Below, in pieces: positions 49,772-60,469 of a stretch of DNA of 64,000 nucleotides. Source of the DNA: Omphalotus guepiniiformis (taxonomy: Eukaryota > Basidiomycota > Agaricomycetes > Agaricales > Omphalotaceae); assembly GCA_028554645.1 (NCBI GenBank), contig JAQOOI010000021.1, positions 930,001-994,000 of the forward strand, given 5' to 3'. A program made the position numbers and the translations under genes. Positions within the stretch are counted from its first letter, which is position 1. Each line of letters begins with the position of its first letter. Under the pieces are notes generated by a model, which saw only the letters and a program-made list of their open reading frames with translations, searched no databases and was not told the origin of the DNA.

Positions 49772-50042
49772 GGGGTTGGAGAAGAATATCAAAAGCGTGC
49801 TATGATATTTTTCTGCTTCGTTATCTTATTTACCATACCCACCCACACCTACTTACCTTTCTCGTAATACCAAACATCCAGCTAACCCACTTCAATTTCC
49901 ACTATGGATACCAACTCGTAAGCTACTCTAGGTTGGGTTGAAGTATATTACTTCGTGAATATTCTACTAAGGGGCCCAGCAACCCGCATTCTACCGTCTA
50001 AACACCTAAACAATTACAATACTACCCTTGTTTTTACAATAA

Positions 50043-51375
50043 TTACACTCCCCCCTCCTCCGAGGGTCCAAGTGTAGATATATCCGTAAAGGTCAATATA
50101 CTACTAACGCTTCCCCTTATCGATTCCGATACGGAGGTACCTCTCCCAGACCTAGATCCAGTACAACCACTATCCTCCGTGACAGTGTTGTATTCCACGG
50201 CGGTCATCCTAGGAGGAACATACTGATGATACTCCGAGATGGAAGTTGTTATTTGAATCGTCGGTTGCGCTTGCTCTTGTGGTTGTGATTCGGATTGTGA
50301 TAAAGTAAAAGTCGCACCGCAGCGAAAGAGATTATGACGATAAAGACTCGTCACAACCACAAGGAGGTTACACACCAAAAGTGATATCGCTGCCTGTCAA
50401 TTCCGATTTATTCAGTCTTTACGCGCCGGATAGTAACGCGGCACGTACGTACCTCGAAATGAGCAGTAAACGCAATAACCAAAGTATTACTATCAAAAAC
50501 ATAAACCGCATGTATCAAACACGCGACGAGAGTAAGAAAACTAGTCATGAAGAGTATAATGATGAGTTTTCTTTCTCTTTGTGGGAGATTCATTCGGTTT
50601 ATGATGTAGGCTGCTAGTAAAACTAGAGTTATGCTAGAAAATACGTCGTCTATGAAAAAGTTACTCGCAACGCAGGGAAGCCTGAGAGTGACCTGCACTC
50701 ACTAACGATCTCCAAAATGCCGGCGACCTGTCCAGGGGTACAATCCAACAACGGAGTAACGGTCCACGCGTGTTCATTCGTGCATAAGCGTATCTTGTTA
50801 CACACGAGGATAACCCAAAATATGAAGAATATGAATTCGAGGCATATGAGGATAGTTTTTGTTCGGCTTGGTGTTATGATACGGCCTATTGAGCATGCGA
50901 GGCTTAGCCTGCATGAGCTGTACCCGAGAGGGGTAAATTGGATGGAGTAGGAGGGTTGATTAGCCTTACCAAACGACACCAAGGAATGTCATTGACATTA
51001 TCCAAAAGGCGACTTTGCGGTATGTACGATAATGTGGTATTGAGTCGGATTGGAATTGATGATCTGAAAACGACTTTAGTCCCCATTACAATTTTTGGAG
51101 AGATACTACTGACCAGTTAGAAACGCACTCAACCACAATCCACAAACCAAAGCCACGTCAAATACGACTGCAACTAGTGCCCAGGAGTCGTCCCATGAGA
51201 AACGACTTATACGAAGACGATACACGAGTCGATATATGCTTGTTATGAGAGCGAAAGCGTGTGTTGTCGTTGCTGCCACTGTCAACAAAGTTCAGCTTCA
51301 AGCTTCATGAATGAAAGAAGTAAACTCACCTCGTAAACGTCTAATGAGCTGAGCAGAGATGGGCAAAGGAGGCAT
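50043..51375 (-). CDS. Seven-transmembrane rhodopsin-like fungal membrane protein
   Basis: Six exons: 51375-51330, 51278-51114, 51063-50970, 50908-50703, 50649-50453 and 50393-50043; 352 residues. Seven hydrophobic helices can be drawn: around THAFALITSIYRLVYR, WALVAVVFDVALVCGLWLSA, FWIMSMTFLGVVWLSLACSI, TILICLEFIFFIFWVILVC, DVFSSITLVLLAAYIIN, KLIIILFMTSFLTLVACLIH and FEAAISLLVCNLLVVVTSLY. The short first exon and Ser/Gln-rich cytosolic tail (~residues 265-352) match the expanded family of 7-TM 'rhodopsin domain' proteins in agarics. A receptor role is plausible but unproven, and no ligand can be inferred. The final exon could carry phosphorylation sites. The fourth-to-fifth exon junction is the least certain because two acceptors compete. 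Confidence 0.78.
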
Positions 51376-51573
51376 GAGAGTGGGGGGGACCCACTGGAGC
51401 AGTTTGGGCTACATAAGTATGTAAGTAAACAGAAAATTATCTGAATTCCTGTCAAGATTTCAAATTTTGATCGGCGTTGAGTTACGCCACCAGGTCACGT
51501 GAGAGCTCGGTTCGGAGCGGTTCTCGGAAGATCCGAGAAGAGCTTGACAACCGTCGCTTAGCTTTGTCTCCTC

Positions 51574-52934
51574 ATGGCTCATCTCACAAAACCCACTCGG
51601 TACGATATACAAGATTCGAACATAGCTTTACTTGGTTCAGATGTATGTTTTCTCTTTTTATTCTAACACTCCTGAGGACATTAATCCTTGCTAGCTCGAG
51701 AAACATATCCGTGAACACGCAGGAGATAAAGAATCAGCTTGGGAGACTGCAGGCTTGAATCTCGGTATTCAGATATGGAGGATTGAAAAGTTTCATGTTG
51801 TTCCTTGGCCTAAGGAAAGGGTTGGTTCATTTTATGATGGGGATTCGTATATCGTTCTTCATGTAAGTTCAAGTTTTGACATAACTATAAAGGATTGTTA
51901 TTGATTATTCATTGACAACAGACGTACAAGAAAACACCCGAATCAAAGACATTCTCATACGACTTACATTTTTGGTTAGGAGGTAATACGACACAGGATG
52001 AAGCTGGTACAGCTGCATATAAAACTGTTGAATTGGATGATCGTATGTTCTTATCAATTCTCGCTGCCAGAACTCTCCAGGCTTGACATTGATTGACATT
52101 TCTAGATCTCAATGGGATACCCGTTCAATACCGTGAAATACAAGGCTACGAATCCCATCGCTTCTTGACCTACTTTCCTCGCTTTATCTGTCTCAAAGGT
52201 GGTATCGAGACAGGTTTTCATCATATCTCCGAACCTCCCAAGTTGAATCTACACAATCTCTACCGTATCAGTACAAGCGCAAGTAGCCTCATCATACGCC
52301 AAGTCCCATCCGACCCTTCTAGCCTTACCGCAGGTGATGTATTCGTATTAGACAAAGGCACTGAAATCTGGCAATTCAATACAAGCACGAGTGCTGGGAA
52401 AGAAAGATTCAAAGCGGCGGAATTTGTACAGAGTTTGGTTGATGAGAGGAAGAGTCGGTGCGAAGTTACTGTATTTGGTCTGTGTTCCTTTCATTTTGCA
52501 ACTGTCGTCGTCTAATGTCGTGGGTAGACCAAGGTAGCTCTGGTGCGGGTATCTTTCTCGCTGAATTCGGTGAAGGAGTTACACTTCACAACGAACGACA
52601 ACATCCTAGCGACATCCCTCTTAATCCCACACTCTATCGAATCTCAGACGCAAGTGGCTCCCTCAAATTCGAGCTCATTGGACCTGCCACATTCTCATCT
52701 CTTTCTTCATCCGATGCATTCTTACTTGACAACACCTCGGATAGATCTTACCCTGCGGTATATGTCTGGATAGGCGATGGTTCTTCATTGACTGAAAGGA
52801 GGTTAGCGCCACAGTATGCGCAGAGGTATTTACATGAACGCAAGGCGGCCAAGGAAGTTGCTGTTCCGATTGTCAAGATGAAGGAAGGGTGTGAGAGTGA
52901 GGCGTTTTTGGATGCTGTGGGTGTCAGAACGTAA
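51574..52934 (+). CDS. Gelsolin-family actin-binding protein (severin/fragmin type)
   Basis: Five exons: 51574-51642, 51695-51862, 51922-52042, 52106-52477 and 52528-52934; 378 residues, the size of three-domain severin/fragmin rather than six-domain gelsolin. Repeat 1: [51 protein letters not shown], then [20 protein letters not shown]. Repeat 2: [34 protein letters not shown]. Repeat 3: [27 protein letters not shown] and [17 protein letters not shown]. Proteins of this kind sever and cap actin filaments in response to calcium; the Gly-Asp-Ser and Asp/Glu positions for calcium are present in repeat 1. It is cytosolic, with no signal peptide. The next gene follows in the same direction 60 bp after the stop. 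Confidence 0.93.
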
Positions 52935-52994
52935 CATCCATCAAAGGACTGTTTACTCGTAATACCCTACCACCCCCTATTACTCTTACATACA

Positions 52995-54175
52995 ATGCAA
53001 ACTCAATCCAATCCAATAACTGTAACATACAAAACAACTCAAGATATCCCTCTCAAGCTCGACGTATACCTTCCTACTCCTCCTGTACCCACTAGCACCG
53101 TTGCTGCAGTAGTTTACTTTCATGGTGGTGGTCTAACCGTAGGAAATCGACAAAGTTGGTTTCCAACTTGGTTACACAGTAAGTGTCGAGGTCGAGTTCA
53201 GTCACTCACTCACAAAACTCAAATCCAACGACTGAACTCTACAGAACGAGTAACTACCGCCGGCCATCTATTCATATGCCCCGACTATCGACTTTTACCC
53301 TCCGGTTCAACAACAGGACACGAAATCCTAGAAGATATCAAAGATGTTTTCAAGTTTATCACTAGTACACCGTTCAAGGAAGCCACTGGCACCTTGATCA
53401 GTGTCGATCCTCGGAGAATCGCTGTTACAGGCTCGAGTTCAGGTGGTTTATGCGCTTATTTAGCTGCTGTACATGTAGAGCCTAGAGTTAGAGGTGTAGT
53501 TTCGTTATATGGGATGGGAGGTGATTTTTTGGTGAGTTCTCCACTTCTCCGCTTCTCCTCCTTTCCCTCACTCACCCCGCACCCCCACAGACACCCCACT
53601 ACTACCTCCCAAAAACAACAATCTTTTTCCGAGGTCGCGAACTTCTCGACCCCCAAAACTTCTCCGAATTCACATACCCAAGATCCCTCACCACACCCAT
53701 CATAGCAGACTCCCCAACAGCTTATCATCCCCCTGATTCAGCTACACCTGGGTACCCTTCTAATCCAAGGATGTTTCTGGCGAGGTTATATTTACAGCTA
53801 GGCGTTTACTTGGACTACTATACAGGTGAACATGGTTTGAGTGATATTATACGGAGTGCTGCTGCTACGGATCCAGAAACGACTAGGAAGAGTCTTCTTG
53901 AGCTTATACCCAAACAACATCGTATACTCTTTCCTTGCTGCTCAATCGACTCTTCCTGGCCACCTACGTTATTCATTCACGGATCAGAAGATACAGCTGT
54001 ACCAGTTCACGAATCGCGGTATCTACATGGCTTACTACAAGATACAGGTGTCCAGACGAGAATTATCGTAGAGAAAGGTATGGATCATTCGTTTGATTAT
54101 CAGTCAGATGCGGAGGTGAGGTTGAAAAAGACTTTTGATTGTGTGATGGAGTTTCTGGAGGGATGTTTGATGTAA
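52995..54175 (+). CDS. Alpha/beta hydrolase (HSL/carboxylesterase-like)
   Basis: Three exons, 52995-53178, 53245-53531 and 53591-54175; 351 residues. The oxyanion-hole motif YFHGGGLTVG and the nucleophile elbow GSSSGG identify the hormone-sensitive-lipase/alpha-beta-hydrolase-3 type. Acid and base of the triad are likely the Asp in LFIHGSEDTAVPV and the His in GMDHSFDY. The strand FICPDYRLLPSG is also typical. A cap insertion lies between residues ~160 and 250 (YYLPKTTIFFRG, YHPPDSATPGYP). No signal peptide, so intracellular. The substrate is unknown; agaric genomes hold many such esterases. The start lies only 60 bp after the gelsolin stop, so its promoter must be very short or lie inside that gene. 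Confidence 0.9.
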
Positions 54176-54395
54176 GAGAATGCAATTTGTACAAATTAGT
54201 GAAATGTTATTGTAGAGAGCAATAGAATGTATATATAGTACAGGTACTTTTAGAAGATATCTTCGAATTCTATTCTGTTGTACATGATACGAATACATTG
54301 GACACATAATACGGAGACAAATCCACAGCCCCTGATTGATAGCATAGCAAGCAATAATTAGAAACGAATAAGATAGACAGAACAACAGGCTCAAG

Positions 54396-55901
54396 CTAAT
54401 CATCACTCCAAGTCAACGCAGAATCAGTAACAAGTCTGATATTAACAGGAACTTGATGTAATTGAAACTCGGAAGAGGGTCGTGATTTTTGATGGGTGCC
54501 AGTGGTAGCTGGTGAGACGGACAAGACGATGAAATCCTGATGAAAAAGGATCATCAGATGAACAAAACAAAAAAGATGATACGGAAGAACGAACCTTGAC
54601 AGCGAGATCTCCAACGTTGAACGAATTCAATGTAATCTTCCCATCGCAACATACCTCTCCTTCCCAATCAATACTCCCCTCTCTCGAGTCAGAGTCAGAG
54701 TCAGAGAACGTCATTGTAATAGGAGGAGGCAAAGCCCGTAAATTTCCCTCTCCTAGTGTAACATTCCTCCAAGCTTTCTCGCCTCTAACTTCGATAGCTG
54801 TCTGTCGGAGGAGGTACACTCGGACTTTGGGTAACTGTTCCTGGCTCGAAATAAGGTGTCGTAAAGACCGGATAGGCCCACTTAGTTGAACGTGGAATGG
54901 TATTGTATCGGTCAGAGCAAAGATTTTAACAGAAGGGATGAAGAGCTAGAAGAGAATGATTAGCGCTTTCATCGAGGAACGGTAAAATGCACTTACATGA
55001 CAATGAACAGGGGCTAGAGACTCTGACGACCGTGGTTTCATCACTGAAAGCGACTGGAACCACTCCTCAGGTATTACTTTAACATCAGAAAACAAATCAG
55101 GGTTCTCAATAATCGAGTTTGGTGGTCGCGTCCGAGGGTAGTGGTTCAACTCTACACTCAACCTAGCACAAACCTTGAGTGAAAAATCATGCGACAAAAA
55201 CAGCTCAAAACGCGTACCTTTTCACCGAAGTGAATATCCCCATCCCCATAGTCGAATGACGACCTTTCACAACCTTGACGGTGAGCGTATACATGCATCT
55301 CGAAACGAACCCTGATGTTCCAGGGAACGTCAAGTTCATAGACGGCGGCAAAGGTTGTTCGCGCCCTCTAACATCCGTAAACTTCGCAGGGAACACACAC
55401 GCAAACGGGATTTCACTAGGACATTGTCCCGTCATCTCGGCCTTACGATGCTCGGGGTCGTATTGCCATAGTGTGTATTTGTGTTCGAATAGTTTCGTGC
55501 TTTCGCCTCCACCGCCTGGCACTACTAGATCCATTTGACCATCAAACTATATGATGATGCGTGTTAGATACTTGAGTATGATACTAAAGTAACTGCAAGT
55601 AACTTACATGAACAATAACCTTCGATACCGATTCGCGGGAGCTAATGCTCAAAACACCGTTCACTACCCCACTTCGTCCGTACGAAGGAACTTCCGCGTT
55701 CTCTTCCTGTTCTGTCAAGACTAGCGTCAAATTGCCTGACTTCTTGGTATACGTCCCCGTGGGACGACTCCGACACCGCGGTGTAAGTTGAATTGATTGT
55801 TCTCCGCATGAAGGACTAGATGAATAGGACGGTGGTGGTGACGTGACAGAGTACGATGGTAGTGTTGTTGCTATGTTGTCTAGTATTTCTGAAGCAAGCA
55901 T
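54396..55901 (-). CDS. Arrestin-like protein 2
   Basis: Five exons: 55901-55608, 55546-55218, 55162-54997, 54945-54595 and 54536-54396; 426 residues. Paralogue of the gene at 15388-17091: same Pro/Tyr-rich start (LPSYSVTSPPPSYSSSP), same GVVNGVLSI strand, then VHFDGQMDLVV, CPSEIPFACVFP and LPPSMNLTFPGTSGFVSRC. The second half has NHYPRTRPP, KIFALTDTIPFHVQLSGP and ITLNSFNVGDLAVK, the alternating strands of an arrestin-C-like sandwich. It has fewer introns than paralogue 1. A SDSDSDS stretch comes from a repeated GAGTCA hexamer. PPSYSSSP and PSYS near the N-terminus resemble ligase-binding tyrosine motifs but are not PPxY. A start 18 codons earlier is possible. Function is inferred only at family level. 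Confidence 0.78.
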
Positions 55902-56485
55902 ACAAACGATTTTTTGAAAAGAAGTGAAGAACAAGTAAGTGTAAGTGGGGGGCACCGAATACGCGTTACCTGCATCCTCTTAAATGATCCTGAATGTGAA
56001 GCCACTGAACGTGCTAACCCGTGGTTTCAGGGTTCTTTGTTTGAGTCATTCACGCAACCGATGAATTAGGAGGGCAGTGGGTACCCTAACAGCCAAAATA
56101 TTTCCCAAAACATTACGCTAACGTGGCTGTGTCATCAAAGCCCCGTAACGAATCATGTTATGACTCGTGCTCTTCAATTCCGCATACAGCGGGTGTGGTT
56201 GCGCCTCAACGAATGAAATTCATCGACAAACACGAGAAAGAGATGAAGATGAAGATGCATCACAAATCATCGTTCTGATCGCCTTTCCCAACAACAGTAC
56301 TGGAGGAAAACAAAAAATGTTCAGATCAGAAACGATCAACAAGAAGATCGTTGCAATAAATTACAGAGACGCCTGGTCATGCTACAAACACAGAGTTAAT
56401 ACAGTTCGCTGTTCGCAGCAGGAGGAAAGGTCATGTTAGCTGCGCATTTACATCCAATAGCCGTTTTTTCACATACCTGTCTGCC
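55902..56485. other. Intergenic region upstream of arrestin-like 2
   Basis: About 580 bp. It holds the arrestin promoter and the 3' UTR of the next minus-strand gene. I see no gene or repeat. Confidence 0.5.
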
Positions 56486-57553
56486 TCAGTTTCTTGTATG
56501 ACTAGGCACAGGCCTCTCGAGTGTCGCCAGCGTTTCCTCGAGACGTCGAGCCCTATCCGCATCTTGTATCACTTCCCACTCCTCATCCAAACTCGCGTAA
56601 CTGAGGGGCCGCTCAGTCCTTTGGCCCATTTCCGTGCCAGCCTGTTCACTGACAGAATTAGGCCTTTGCACCCTCAAGCTATCTCTGAGGAATCCAGCCA
56701 GTAACAGTGTACTTCCTCGAGTGTTTCCATAAGCAGGTGGCGGAGGAGCAGCAATGATGTGATCCTCGACATCTCCTGTCCCTATGCCACTTTGAGCCAA
56801 CACAGCAGCGTAGGTAGGTAACGGAGGGCGATTCCACGGTGAGAGCGCAATTGACGAGGATTCCATTGCAAATCCGTGGTGTCGAGATGTAGGAAGTATT
56901 TCTCCGGGATGAAGATAGGCGTATCTCTGTGCTCTTATAACGAAGATACGTCGTTCCATGAAGAGCGCCTGTCCCAGTAGAGCAATCGCAAATACCACAT
57001 GGACAAAGATGGTGGACGAGGAGCCTCCCTGATTACTGGAATCGCTGTTCGAAGAGTGTACTTTTCCAGAAATAAACAGCGCAGCCACAACCCAAGCACC
57101 GATTGTTCCCGACATTATAAGCACTTGGATGGTGAAAGCTATCCAGGTCGACAGAGAGACTCCTAGATACATTTTGGGTTTCAAAAACCATAAAAGACGC
57201 TTGTGTTTCTTCAAGGAATTGGTAGATGAAGCATCATCAGGGCTAGGGGTAGAAGTCGAAGTTGAGGTCTCGCTAGTCACAGGCGCAGGTGTCTCCGCAG
57301 GTGTTGTGGCAGCAGGTGGGGCATCTCTATCAGCAGGATGACGAGCTGGTAACGGTTCAGGGGAATCCCGACCCTCTTCGACATCATGATCTTTGTATAA
57401 ATCCTCCCTAAACCCAATCTCTCCCCGCTTTACTGGCAAGGGACCCGCCTGAGGCCGCGATTCTTCGGAAGATATGGAATTAGAGGATGAATGCGCCGTC
57501 GACGTTGATGCCTCTGCCGACATGATCATCATCCGCCTCACCAGAATGAACAA
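56486..57553 (-). CDS. Uncharacterised multi-pass membrane protein
   Basis: Single exon of 355 codons, unusual here where almost every gene has introns. The N-terminal ~115 residues are disordered and Pro/Ser/Thr-rich. Three hydrophobic segments follow: WIAFTIQVLIMSGTIGAW with VVAALFISG, and IFVHVVFAIALLGQALFM. The segment ERRIFVIRAQRYAYLHPGE between membrane and tail is the best-conserved-looking part. The C-terminal half is soluble, with PPPPAYG and a final EEWEVIQDADRARRLEE helix. I recall fungal proteins of this layout but no function. The start could be any of four Met codons (57553, 57532, 57529 or 57523); the last (MSAEAS) looks most natural. Confidence 0.8.
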   Translation of the reverse strand: MFILVRRMMIMSAEASTSTAHSSSNSISSEESRPQAGPLPVKRGEIGFREDLYKDHDVEEGRDSPEPLPARHPADRDAPPAATTPAETPAPVTSETSTSTSTPSPDDASSTNSLKKHKRLLWFLKPKMYLGVSLSTWIAFTIQVLIMSGTIGAWVVAALFISGKVHSSNSDSSNQGGSSSTIFVHVVFAIALLGQALFMERRIFVIRAQRYAYLHPGEILPTSRHHGFAMESSSIALSPWNRPPLPTYAAVLAQSGIGTGDVEDHIIAAPPPPAYGNTRGSTLLLAGFLRDSLRVQRPNSVSEQAGTEMGQRTERPLSYASLDEEWEVIQDADRARRLEETLATLERPVPSHTRN

Positions 57554-58257
57554 TAAATGAAGAAAAGACTTGCGCCAGGCAAGAGGTCACAGCGTTGACC
57601 TGAAAAGAATGTCCAGACTGTCAAAATGAGCGAAAGAAAAAAGAAACGTAGGAAATCCCGATGAAGTCCTAAGAGAAACCATCTTAGCTGGCATCAAGCT
57701 TGTTGTCAAGAGATTAGTCGTGGGAAGTAACTGCCCTTTTAATTTCTTCAGAGCATCAGATTCAGAAATTATTCATTTAGTTGTCTTGAAGACCGCCGGC
57801 TCAGGTTAATGAGGGTTAATGTCGGGAGGAAAAGTCATTTCCAAAGCGTATGGATGTATGCAAATCAAGGAACAAAAACTCGGTTGCAGAAAAACAAGGA
57901 ACAGCGGACATAAAGAGCAATCCGTTTGAATACTTACCGTATATACAAATTGGCATTGAATTCGGTACCGAGCTATGTTCCAGTAGACCTTGCCATTTTT
58001 GAGGTTTGTAATCCTCAGATTGTGACAGCGAAGAACTGAAGAACAAGTTATGATTGACTCGGTGAGCGAGTCAGAACTGAATGGGGTCAGAATATTCATC
58101 CGCGGTTTTATTAGTATCACTTCCTGACACTGCAAGGAAAATACAATCCTAAACTAGACCGAACTGGGCCTAGAGAAGAGCGTGGTAGGTACATAAGGGG
58201 GAGGATTTATAAGGGGAGCGACGCTGCGCAAGTCGCTTGCTATAATCCATCAGACAT
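57554..58257. other. Intergenic region between membrane protein and dynactin p62
   Basis: About 700 bp between two minus-strand genes. Frames near 57806-58135 lack motifs. It would hold the dynactin 3' UTR and the membrane-protein promoter. Confidence 0.5.
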
Positions 58258-60189
58258 TCATATATCATAACCCTTGGGTTCCTCAAGCTCTTTTGGTATG
58301 ATTGTCCCAAGCTCAACGACAGTGTAAAACGCAAACGTCTTCGTCTCTGGAGCCGCCTTCTTCGACGGAGAGCCCAAGTCATTACTCTCCGATGGTGCAG
58401 GATCATCAGAGCGATAGGTGTAAGTGACCAGCATATTGAACTGCACGAGACGAAGAAAGTTAAGATTGAGCGGCCCAAGGTATAGAATAGGTGACTCACC
58501 TTGACATTCCCCTTTGCTTCTTTCCCAAGGTTCACTTCACCGCCAATGACAGTGACATTTGCCCGTTTCTCCAGGACGCCGACTGTCTTGGACTTATTCC
58601 TGCCTTCCTTTTCACGTGCAGGTTGTCCCGACAGCCGGGCTTCAAGTTCATCATCATCAAGCCCAAACATATCCTCATCATCCTCGTACTCCCATGCCTC
58701 AGCGAAAGCAGCCACAGAGAAGGGAGTCGTCGGTAACGAAATGGCAAACGGAGGCCGACGAGATTTCTCTCCGTCCATGGTAGAAGACGTAGCGACGTGC
58801 ATTCTTTGCACAGACAAGCGCACCTGAATAGGGTCGTATAGCGGGTTCGTCAAAGCCATGTGAAAGGGGTACGTTTTGCCAGCTTGTAAACCGGTTTTGC
58901 CTTCGCGTTCTTCCTCAGCCAAAGCTGCTTTCGCTTGAGGACGTTTCGCTGCTTCTGCGCTCATATGACCGAGCATTTCTATTTGATGAGGAAGTGCGAC
59001 TGTGATGGCAGGTAGGTAATTGGCAGCGACAAGTTTGATCTTGTATCGCACAGACTGTGCTTTTTGCTCTGGTTTGATGAGAATGTGTGTACAAGCCGGA
59101 CATCGTTTGGACCTCTTGGAGTGAAGCGGTATTCGCAATGGCTTGAGATCCCTAGACACTGTTATGAGCTCAATAAAAAATAGAAAGATTAGACTGAAAA
59201 GCACCGAGTCTCTAGTGACGTCGCCCAGCTATAAGTCCAACGTTGCTCCACACCCGCAACTTCCGAAATGTTCTCCAATCTCCTCATGAAATCAACATCT
59301 ATCTCACCACCACCAGATCCATAATTACTCGCTGTACTAATATCCACTCTACTCTTGTACACCGGCATCTCGTCCTTATTGTCGGACTTGTCCTTCATGC
59401 TGGACCCTCTTCCAGGTCGCGTGTGGGGGTTATATTTGGACACCCCAGGTATATCTCGCGCAAGCGCGGCAGATGCAGCAGCTGTGATAGAATTCGAGTG
59501 AAGATGATGTGAGTGTGCGGCAGAACTCGGGGCAGCAGAAGAAGAGGAGGAAAGTGATGATGCACGTATAATAGGTTCAAAATGTTCTTTTAATCGCTCA
59601 AACTCAAGTGAATCCGGAGCAGAGTCTTCAAATTTCTGTAACTGAGCTTAGATGGCGAGAATTAGATACACATGCTTTTAGAGAATTACACAATCTTAAG
59701 GCTTACCTGCAAGACCGGTAGGTTTCTCAAAGGTGATGTTCACTTCGGCAGAGTCCCATCTGCAATGATTGCAATAGAGGAAGAAGGGAGCTTCGCCAAC
59801 TGCGCTGATAGGAGCAGATAGTCTACCGTCACCTGGATCGGGAGGGTCAGAAGGTACCACCGACAGCGTGTTTCGACAATTTGGGCACATAAAGCAGTTA
59901 CGTGCACATCTAGCTCAGCATTAGCCAGCAAGTTTCTTTTAAGTCCTGTCGCGTACCTATTCTTCTCTGCTCTTACGCTCGCACTAGGGACTTCGAACAA
60001 ACAATTTGGGCAGTAATAGCCACTGACTTCGACGGAAACACATCTATTGCACCTGACCGCGTCACATTCCTCGCAAAAGAACAGGGTGTGTAATGGGTGA
60101 AAGCTGTAAGACGATGAGGCGAGATGAGGTGGGGGAGGAATTGGAGATGTGGATAGACATGGGCAATGGTAAAGCACCGATGGAGGCAT
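58258..60189 (-). CDS. Dynactin subunit p62 (DCTN4)
   Basis: Five exons: 60189-59957, 59909-59707, 59646-59205, 59151-58500 and 58440-58258; 570 residues. The N-terminal zinc-binding region has paired cysteines typical of p62: FFCEECDAVRCNRC, YYCPNCLFEVPS, RCARNCFMCPNCRNTL and FLYCNHCRWDS. A Ser/Ala-rich linker leads to RIPLHSKRSKRCPACTHIL, then the beta-rich domain (YKIKLVAANYLPAITVALP, GKTYPFHMALTNPLYDPIQV, ANVTVIGGEVNLG) and the FNMLVTYTY end. p62 sits in the pointed-end complex of dynactin, which links dynein to cargo. It contains an acidic EYEDDEDMFGLDDDELE insertion. Placement is firm because the cysteine order and C-terminal strands match. It is cytosolic and microtubule-associated. 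Confidence 0.93.
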
Positions 60190-60469
60190 ATTGCAGATTA
60201 TACTTGCCGCGTTTATGCTGCACACTACAGAATGAAAGGCACTTTTTCTCAGCACGTGCTGTCACGATATACGTCAATTTCAATAATTAGATATCCACTT
60301 TATTGCTCTGCAGATATGGTATAGAAGATATGAATGTTAAATTTGGGTACAAATGTTTAGATCTAAAGAGTCCATGTCTGTAGATGATGGCAAATATTGT
60401 TGTAGCAAACGAGTGAGAAAGGACAAGCAGACAGCGTCTGCAAAATGTCAGTACAGAATCCAAAAGAGT

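Noticed and set aside
57806..58135. Cys-rich 109-codon minus-strand frame between DCTN4 and the membrane protein
   Set aside because: No spacing pattern typical of zinc fingers and no start context; it lies in the expected 3' UTR of DCTN4.
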